Source of the DNA: Sulfuricella sp.
GTDB taxonomy: Bacteria; Pseudomonadota; Gammaproteobacteria; Burkholderiales; Sulfuricellaceae
NCBI GenBank assembly: GCA_041651995.1
Contig: JBAZID010000001.1
Location: forward strand, 434,001 to 498,000
DNA: 64,000 nt
Reading direction: 5' to 3'
A program made the translations under genes and the position numbers. Below the pieces are notes generated by a model, which ran no database searches, was not told the DNA's origin, and saw only the letters and a program-made list of their open reading frames with translations. Of the stretch, positions 59,026 through 64,000 are shown piece by piece; position 1 is the stretch's first letter, and every line of letters begins with the position of its first letter.

Positions 59026-59116
59026 TTTCGGGCTGAAGCCCGACCTACATCCGTAATCTGGATATTTGTAGGTCGGGCTTCAGCCCGAAAATGTCGGGTT
59101 AAAACCCGACCTACGG
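59026..59116. repeat. REP palindrome group upstream of the RAYT gene
   Basis: TTTCGGGCTGAAGCCCGACC (59026-59045, then TACAT) and its inverse TGTAGGTCGGGCTTCAGCCC (from 59067) form a pair, followed by TGTCGGGTTAAAACCCGACC (59092-59111). Each unit is itself a small hairpin with a trailing CTAC or GTAG foot, the classical REP layout. Confidence 0.88.
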
Positions 59117-59126
59117 ACCCGCCGCC

Positions 59127-59573
59127 ATGCCTTACACCCATCTCCGCAAAAGCAGGTTCTCCCAAACCGGGATGGTGTATCACGTCACAACTGTCACTCT
59201 TGACCGGACGCCGCATTTTGCGGAGCTCGACAAGGGGCGCAAGGTGGTGCGGGAACTGAAAACCCTACAGGAACAAGGCAAGGCAGAAACGCTATGCTAC
59301 GTCCTGATGCCAGATCACCTGCACTGGCTCATGGTCTTGCAGGATGACAATTTGCCCGAGGTGATGCGTCTGCTGAAAGGACGTTCCGCCCACGCCATCG
59401 GGCAAGCACTCTGGCAAGCCAACTATTACGACCATGCCGTGCGGCAGGAAGAGGATTTACGCAAGATGGCACGCTACATGGTGGCCAACCCATTGCGCGC
59501 CAACCTGGTCAACAGCATCGGCGATTATCCGCTGTGGGATGCGGTCTGGTTGGATGACGCCTTGTCGGGTTGA
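59127..59573 (+). CDS. REP-associated tyrosine transposase (RAYT)
   Basis: A 148-residue Y1/HUH enzyme. The HUH motif is MPDHLHWLMVL; the catalytic Tyr is in the C-terminal stretch NYYDHAVRQEEDLRKMARYMVANPLRANLV, the RAYT signature. RAYTs bind and process REP palindromes, and this gene has REP groups on both sides (59026-59116 and 59563-59632). The last codons and the TGA stop lie inside the downstream REP. ATG 59127 sits 11 bases after the upstream REP. The length is normal for short RAYTs. Confidence 0.92.
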   Translation: MPYTHLRKSRFSQTGMVYHVTTVTLDRTPHFAELDKGRKVVRELKTLQEQGKAETLCYVLMPDHLHWLMVLQDDNLPEVMRLLKGRSAHAIGQALWQANYYDHAVRQEEDLRKMARYMVANPLRANLVNSIGDYPLWDAVWLDDALSG

Positions 59574-59632
59574 AACCCGACCTGCGTTCAGCACCCACGA
59601 TTTTTTGTAGGTCGGGCTTCAGCCCGACAACC
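59563..59632. repeat. REP palindrome group downstream of the RAYT gene
   Basis: TGTCGGGTTGAAACCCGACC (59563-59582) overlaps the RAYT stop; TGTAGGTCGGGCTTCAGCCC (from 59606) follows, ending just before the ccsA stop codon. The two motif variants are the same as upstream. Confidence 0.88.
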
Positions 59633-59633
59633 C

Positions 59634-60410
59634 CTACTTGAACAGATACTGCCCATGAATACTGCGCATGATCAGCAGCAGGCCGTAGGTGGTAAACAGC
59701 ATCATGGCATAGGGCAAGAGCGCGACCACCGCCCAGCGTTTTCCGCGCCATGCCGGCTTGTGCCGCAGGTGAAGCACGAACGCATAAGCCATAAGCGTGG
59801 CGAATGCCCAGCTCTCGATCGGGTCCCAGCCCCAGTAACGGCCCCAGGCCAGGCTGGCCCAGTACGAACCAGCCGCCACCATCGCTGCCCAGAGAAAGAA
59901 TGCCCACCCCGCCAGCCTCCCCGCCAGTGCTGGCAGGTCGGGGCTGGTGATGCGCCCCGCGAGCCAGGCCAGGTGCACGCCTGCCGCCAGCGTACCCGCG
60001 CCGATGGCGAAGGAATTGAGCTGGGCGTGGATAATCAGCCAGTTAGTGCGTAGCGAAGGGTCCATGGGGAAAGCGCCCCGGCTATGGAACAAGGCCCATG
60101 CCACGCCCAGCCCCGCCACGCCCAACGCCAGCAAGCCTGCCGGACGCAACTCCGGCAGGCGCCATTGCACGGCAAGAAAGACCAGGGTCACCGCCAGGGC
60201 ATCCACCGTCAGATCTTCGTAGCGGGTAATGATGGGAATCTGCCCGATATCCTGCCAGCGCAGGGACAACAAGCCGAGGTGCAACAGGGCGCCCAGCAGG
60301 GCAAGCGCGATGGCAAGACGCTGCGTGCGCGCACTTGACGGCCAGAGCAGCAGTGCCGCGCCCAGGTACAGGGCCGCGATGCCGCCCTGAAAAAATGCGG
60401 TCACGGTCAT
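59634..60410 (-). CDS. ccsA: CcsA/ResC cytochrome c synthase membrane subunit
   Basis: A 258-residue membrane protein with about eight membrane segments. It contains the heme-handling WWD motif (GRYWGWDPIESWAFATLMAYAFVLHLRH), with conserved His in HAQLNSFAIG and LRHKPAWR. With ResB it forms the System II cytochrome c maturation complex that attaches heme to CXXCH sites in the periplasm. ATG 60410 overlaps the resB stop in an ATGA arrangement, which decides the start. It serves the many c-type cytochromes of this window. Confidence 0.92.
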   Translation of the reverse strand: MTVTAFFQGGIAALYLGAALLLWPSSARTQRLAIALALLGALLHLGLLSLRWQDIGQIPIITRYEDLTVDALAVTLVFLAVQWRLPELRPAGLLALGVAGLGVAWALFHSRGAFPMDPSLRTNWLIIHAQLNSFAIGAGTLAAGVHLAWLAGRITSPDLPALAGRLAGWAFFLWAAMVAAGSYWASLAWGRYWGWDPIESWAFATLMAYAFVLHLRHKPAWRGKRWAVVALLPYAMMLFTTYGLLLIMRSIHGQYLFK

Positions 60411-61666
60411 CTTCCGCCCTCCCACTCGCGCCACTGCCGCTCAAAGCGCCAGTCGTCGCGCAGGGTCCAAGCTTCGAGCAGCCATCCATCTCCGTCACGG
60501 CGCAGGCGCAGGCGGCGCGGATGAAACAGAAGGTGCATAGCGAACCCCGCCAGGGCCAGGACAAAGCCGGCAAAGACCCATTTCAATGCCTGGCCGGAAG
60601 CGAGATACAGGCCCGCCCAGGGCGCCGTGCCGATAAATTTAAGCTGGTACAGGCCCAGATCCGCGACCTCTCCCGGCGCCAGCACGCCATCGAAAACCGG
60701 CTTACCGCGATGCTCCGCGACGAGGAGGAAACGGGGGGCAGCGCCGGGTGTCAGGGCCATGCGGAAATTCACCGGGCGATTTTCGAACATCATCACTTCA
60801 TCGCGCTCCAGCGGGGTATCTTTGCCCCAGGATTTCTTCATCACGCTGAAATTGATCAGCAGATTGCGGCGCTGTCCATCCGGCAGGGTGCGCTCGAACA
60901 GCGCCGCCTGCCCCACGTTCTTGTCCAGGTAAACCTGATAGGGACCAATCCTGAGCGGATGATTCACCGCCAGGGTTTCCTGGCGCACGGGGCCACCCGC
61001 CTCCTGTAGCGTCAGGAGCGCCTGCAACTCCTTCAGGCGCCCGCTCTCCATCTCCACCCGCAGGGCATCGAGGCGCAGTTGAAAGCCCAGTTCATTGTCC
61101 GGCAGGCGCGAGCCCCGCTCCAGCAGCAGCTTGCCCTTCGCCTGGCTGAGCACCTCCCCCTCGGCCAGCTCGAAATGGGCGCCCAGGCGCTGGGAAGCAT
61201 GGACCGAGGCCGCAATGACGATGACCACGACACCAGCATGGAGCAGCGGCAGCCCAGGCAGCCCAAAGTTGCCGCTGCGGCGCCCGTCCGGCCCGGCATC
61301 CTCCAGCGCTTGCAGGGTGGGGGGCAGTGCGGAAAAGGAAAGGGCGCGGGCGGGGGTCAATCCCCTGAACCAGACAAACAGCCAGGCTGCATGCGCAACC
61401 GTGCCCGCCGTCAGGTTTACAATCAAGGCCACATAGAGAGCGAGAAACCCTGTCGAGGCGTACACATCTGCCAGGCCAAGACGTTCCAGCCACAGCGAGA
61501 CCACCGGCCAGGACTGATGCCAGGCATCCAGCTCCTGGGGCGACAGGCGCCAGCTCTGCGGCAGAGTTCCGCCTGCCAGCGCCGCCAAGCCAAGCAGGGC
61601 AAGCAAAGCCAGGGCAAGACCGGGCGAAGCCGCATGGCGAAACAAACTGGCAAGCAGGCGGCGCAC
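60407..61666 (-). CDS. resB: ResB/Ccs1 cytochrome c biogenesis protein
   Basis: A 419-residue membrane protein. Three membrane segments lie in the first 150 residues (LALALLALLGLAALAGGTL, FLALYVALIVNLTAGTVAHAAWLFVW, LLHAGVVVIVIAASVHASQ), then a large periplasmic domain of about 200 residues (LELAEGEVLSQAKGKLLLERG...VYLDKNVGQAALFERTLPDG) and a last membrane segment (LASGQALKWVFAGFVLALAGFAMHLLF). ResB is the CcsA partner in System II. It is 5 bases downstream of the multiheme cytochrome gene, hinting that this assembly pair is dedicated to it. Confidence 0.9.
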   Translation of the reverse strand: MRRLLASLFRHAASPGLALALLALLGLAALAGGTLPQSWRLSPQELDAWHQSWPVVSLWLERLGLADVYASTGFLALYVALIVNLTAGTVAHAAWLFVWFRGLTPARALSFSALPPTLQALEDAGPDGRRSGNFGLPGLPLLHAGVVVIVIAASVHASQRLGAHFELAEGEVLSQAKGKLLLERGSRLPDNELGFQLRLDALRVEMESGRLKELQALLTLQEAGGPVRQETLAVNHPLRIGPYQVYLDKNVGQAALFERTLPDGQRRNLLINFSVMKKSWGKDTPLERDEVMMFENRPVNFRMALTPGAAPRFLLVAEHRGKPVFDGVLAPGEVADLGLYQLKFIGTAPWAGLYLASGQALKWVFAGFVLALAGFAMHLLFHPRRLRLRRDGDGWLLEAWTLRDDWRFERQWREWEGGR

Positions 61667-61671
61667 CCTGC

Positions 61672-63663
61672 TCAGCTGCAGCTCCCTACCCCGGTCACCC
61701 CGGTGGTGCCGGGGTCGCTGGCACTATGGCAATCCGTCCTTCTCCAGTTGCCGCTCTGAATGGCATCGAGGTTGATGCCGGAATTGAGGCCATAGATGGT
61801 GCTGCCGTTGATTGGGTAACGGGCATGTGCATTGTAGGGCGCCTCATCCGGCGTGCCGGTGCCGTAAACCAGGAAGGCACGCCGCTTCCAGCCGTGCGGT
61901 ACCGCCGCGTGGCAGGCGTAACAGGGCATATTGCGGAAGTCGATGTGGCGATTGTGCAGATTCTTGGCCGCGCCGCCCATTCGACCGGAAAACCCGGTGC
62001 TGTATGCGCTGGTATTGGTACCGCCGCCATAAATACCGCGATCATGGCATTTGAAGCACAGGTGATGGTCGGTACCGTTCATGCCGGTGGAAAAATCGTA
62101 AGGCCCCCACAGGATGGGCCAGTAATCGGCGCCGTGCGGACCCTTCATGCCGGTGGGATTCTGGCTGTCGGAGTGGCAGTCGGCGCAGCCCATCACGCTG
62201 GCGGGCGTCATGCCGCCGATCAGCGCTGCCGTATAACTCACACCATCGTATGCGATGAAGTCATTCTTGCCCGGCGCCACCACCGGATGGAAGGACTTGT
62301 TGTTGGGATTGAATTCCTTGGCCTGGTCGGTCAGATTAGGCATCGTCACCGGGTCGTGAGCATACGGCTCGGGAGGCGGAGTCAGTCCGAACGCATAATA
62401 GGAATGGCACTTGAGGCATAACTGGTACTGGTACTGCACATCATTCACCTCGGTGTAGCTGGTGACATTCCCCCAAATGGCTGGCCAGGTGGGTGACACG
62501 CCCCAGATGCCCTTGAGCACGTTGGAGGCGAGGTTGGAGGTGGGCGTGCCACTACCCACGTTGGGCGAGACGCCGGGGGAAACAGCATGGGGGTTGTGGC
62601 AGTCCTCGCACTCGGCGTGACGGTTGGTGCCCAGGTTGGATGCTTCCTCGCGCACCGCGCCACCGATGCGCTTGGGGTTATGGCGTCCGTCATAGGCAGG
62701 ATTCTTTGCCGGATGCACATAGGCCAGGCCGAGGGCATAGTCGATATTCTTGGTACCGGTTGCCACACTGCCGCTGTGGCACACCAGACACACCTTGGCC
62801 TCACCGTCCTGCTTCAGGATACGGCTACCACTGGTGGCGGCGTTGTGCGGCTGGTGGCAGCTCTCGCAGCCGTTGGCCTTGGGCGTGGAATTGGCATCCA
62901 GGGGGAGGTTGTGGCCCGGCACGTGCCAGGGGTTATCACCGGTACCGTTCCACTGGGCAAGGGATTCACGGTGGCTTTGGTTGGTCACGGTGGACCAGTA
63001 CATCTTGCTGTGGCAGGTGCGGCACAGCGGCGAACCATAGCCCGCACCGTCGGTATAGCCCACATGCATGAACTTGGGATTGGCATCGCTGTGCGCGTCG
63101 TGGCAACTGGTGCACTGCATCTGCCCGGTGCTGTCGGGCTTGATCTTGCCCGTGAGCAGGGCGGGTGACACCAGCTCAAGGTTGGTGGCTGCCAACACAG
63201 GATCGTAAAGGAAGGAAATCGGGTGATCATTGCGCAAATCGCTGCCCAGATTGGCGGGTCCGGTCAGGAAGGCCTCCAGCCCGGAAACCGTGCCCGCCTG
63301 GTGGGCGAAGGGCAGGTTCTGCACCCCGCCCAGGGCCACCGTGCCATCGTGGCAGGTCAGGCACAGTTTCGATGTGCCGCTCGGTTGACCCGGCGCGGCT
63401 GCCGCCAGCGTATTGCTGCTGTAGGGCGTATAAATTTCCGCCGAAAGCTTATGGTTCCACAGCGGCACGGCGGGATTGGCGTTGTGCGGGGTATGGCAGA
63501 ACACGCAGAGCTGCGTCTCGCTGGTCGCCTTGTAAGTGCCCGTTCCGGAAGCGGAAAGATTGTGCTTGGTGGTGGCGATGCCTGCCATGCCAGGTGCGGT
63601 CCAGCCCAGCAGGCCCGCGATCAGCAGGATGGCAGTTAACCATGCATAGTTGCGCGTATTCAT
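61672..63663 (-). CDS. multiheme cytochrome c with eleven CXXCH sites
   Basis: A 663-residue exported cytochrome. A signal peptide (LTAILLIAGLLGWTAPGMAG) is followed by eleven CXXCH motifs in order: CVFCH, CLTCH, CTSCH, CRTCH, CESCH, CLVCH, CEDCH, CLKCH, CADCH, CFKCH and CYACH. A final RTDCH lacks the first cysteine. Several sites belong to the doubled CXXCH motif style (CHTPHNA, CHQPHNA, CHNPHAV). Such proteins move electrons in the periplasm or to the outside. It heads a unit with resB and ccsA, and an NHL-repeat protein lies upstream, the layout seen around extracellular electron-transfer cytochromes (inference). Confidence 0.92.
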   Translation of the reverse strand: MNTRNYAWLTAILLIAGLLGWTAPGMAGIATTKHNLSASGTGTYKATSETQLCVFCHTPHNANPAVPLWNHKLSAEIYTPYSSNTLAAAAPGQPSGTSKLCLTCHDGTVALGGVQNLPFAHQAGTVSGLEAFLTGPANLGSDLRNDHPISFLYDPVLAATNLELVSPALLTGKIKPDSTGQMQCTSCHDAHSDANPKFMHVGYTDGAGYGSPLCRTCHSKMYWSTVTNQSHRESLAQWNGTGDNPWHVPGHNLPLDANSTPKANGCESCHQPHNAATSGSRILKQDGEAKVCLVCHSGSVATGTKNIDYALGLAYVHPAKNPAYDGRHNPKRIGGAVREEASNLGTNRHAECEDCHNPHAVSPGVSPNVGSGTPTSNLASNVLKGIWGVSPTWPAIWGNVTSYTEVNDVQYQYQLCLKCHSYYAFGLTPPPEPYAHDPVTMPNLTDQAKEFNPNNKSFHPVVAPGKNDFIAYDGVSYTAALIGGMTPASVMGCADCHSDSQNPTGMKGPHGADYWPILWGPYDFSTGMNGTDHHLCFKCHDRGIYGGGTNTSAYSTGFSGRMGGAAKNLHNRHIDFRNMPCYACHAAVPHGWKRRAFLVYGTGTPDEAPYNAHARYPINGSTIYGLNSGINLDAIQSGNWRRTDCHSASDPGTTGVTGVGSCS

Positions 63664-63705
63664 AGCGGAAAGACTCCGGTCAAATGACGTGACGTATTTG
63701 TTGTT

Positions 63706-63849
63706 TGTCGGGTTATACCCGTTAAGAGCATGCGGCCACCCTGTAGGTCGGGCTTTCTCGCCAGAGCGAGCAGCTTTGCTGCCGCTCTCGGCGGGGACGC
63801 CCCTAGCGGGTGCAGCCCGGAATTTCGGGCTGAAGCCCGACCTACAGGG
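63706..63849. repeat. REP/BIME-like palindromes upstream of the multiheme cytochrome
   Basis: TGTCGGGTTATACCCGTT (63706-63723) resembles the second REP variant. CCTGTAGGTCGGGCTT (63740-63755) and TTTCGGGCTGAAGCCCGACC (63823-63842, then TACAGG) are an outer inverted pair enclosing a GC-rich middle. They are the same family as those around the RAYT gene 4 kb away. Confidence 0.75.
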
Positions 63850-63879
63850 GGTTCCATGGGCAGGGTAATAAAACCCGGC

Positions 63880-64000
63880 CTACTTTGCATCGCTGCCTCC
63901 AAGATACTGGAAAATCTGCACCCGGTTATTGTACGAGTCCGCAACATAAATCCGGTCCTGGGCATCGATCAGCAAGCCTGCTGGCAACCAGAACTTTCCG
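63880..64000 (-). CDS. NHL-repeat protein, C-terminal fragment
   Basis: The last 39 codons of a protein that begins outside the window: GKFWLPAGLLIDAQDRIYVADSYNNRVQIFQYLGGSDAK. LPAGLLID-x2-DRIYVADSYNNRVQIFQYL is a complete NHL repeat (beta-propeller blade). NHL proteins of this type are often encoded next to multiheme cytochromes and may be extracytoplasmic. It stops about 216 bases ahead of the cytochrome gene on the same strand. Confidence 0.85.
   Translation of the reverse strand, partial: GKFWLPAGLLIDAQDRIYVADSYNNRVQIFQYLGGSDAK

Noticed and set aside
59026..59632. CRISPR array
   Set aside because: Repeats are self-palindromic, in alternating orientation and without regular spacers; they are REP elements around a RAYT gene.

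Overview
The window looks like chromosome of a denitrifying, facultatively anaerobic betaproteobacterium. The reasons are a complete cd1 nitrite reductase and heme d1 assembly set, a NapDAGHB nitrate reductase, a clade II nitrous oxide reductase operon, the oxygen-independent ubiquinone proteins UbiU/V/T, System II (ResB/CcsA) cytochrome c assembly, and a menaquinone pathway. I cannot name the species. Almost everything is coding; no gap between genes exceeds 300 bases, and the larger gaps mostly hold promoters or palindromic dispersed repeats. I saw no tRNA, rRNA or CRISPR array.

Layout. 1-8075 (+): menaquinone genes menB (cut by the window edge), menA, a TlpA thioredoxin, menC and a MenI-like thioesterase. 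Between menB and menA sits an accessory block: a 125-bp palindromic element, an MmeI-like restriction-modification enzyme, a truncated rhuM and higBA. 8131-18594 (+): clade II nos operon nosZ-C1-C2-B-D-G-H-F-L-Y. 18634-23631 (+): the rest of the men genes (menG/ubiE, menE, menF, menD). The nos operon therefore lies inside the men cluster. 23585-26675 (-): lipoprotein, diheme cytochrome c, Sco, small exported protein, ankyrin protein. 26769-31360: mixed poorly known genes, including an FmdE-like protein, a DUF3617 protein, a HEPN-like protein and a CAP protein. 31564-35408 (+): yhcC-ubiU-ubiV-ubiT and a PilZ protein. 35584-46829 (-): nirS-nirT-cytochrome-nirC-F-DL-G-(PilJ-type periplasmic protein)-nirH-hemerythrin, then a separate nirJ-nirN unit. 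47078-52234 (+): napDAGHB, divergent from nirS. 52345-54513 (-): diguanylate cyclase. 54674-59016 (+): a row of uncharacterised exported proteins with a cytochrome c and a signal peptidase. 59026-59632: a REP-associated tyrosine transposase with REP palindromes on both sides. 59634-64000 (-): CcsA, ResB, an 11-heme cytochrome and the end of an NHL-repeat protein.

How it works together (inference from families and context). Nap reduces nitrate in the periplasm, NirS makes NO and NosZ reduces N2O. Electrons would come from menaquinol and/or ubiquinol through NapGH, NosGH and the NapC/NirT-type tetraheme. No NO reductase is in the window. Four 14-bp FNR/DNR-type palindromes precede nosZ, nosC1, nirS/napD (one each way) and nirJ (five boxes in total counting both of the divergent pair), most with a -10-like hexamer at class II spacing, so the respiratory units look like one anaerobic or NO-responsive regulon. 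At least seven palindromic repeat families are scattered through the window, several of them inside coding sequence.
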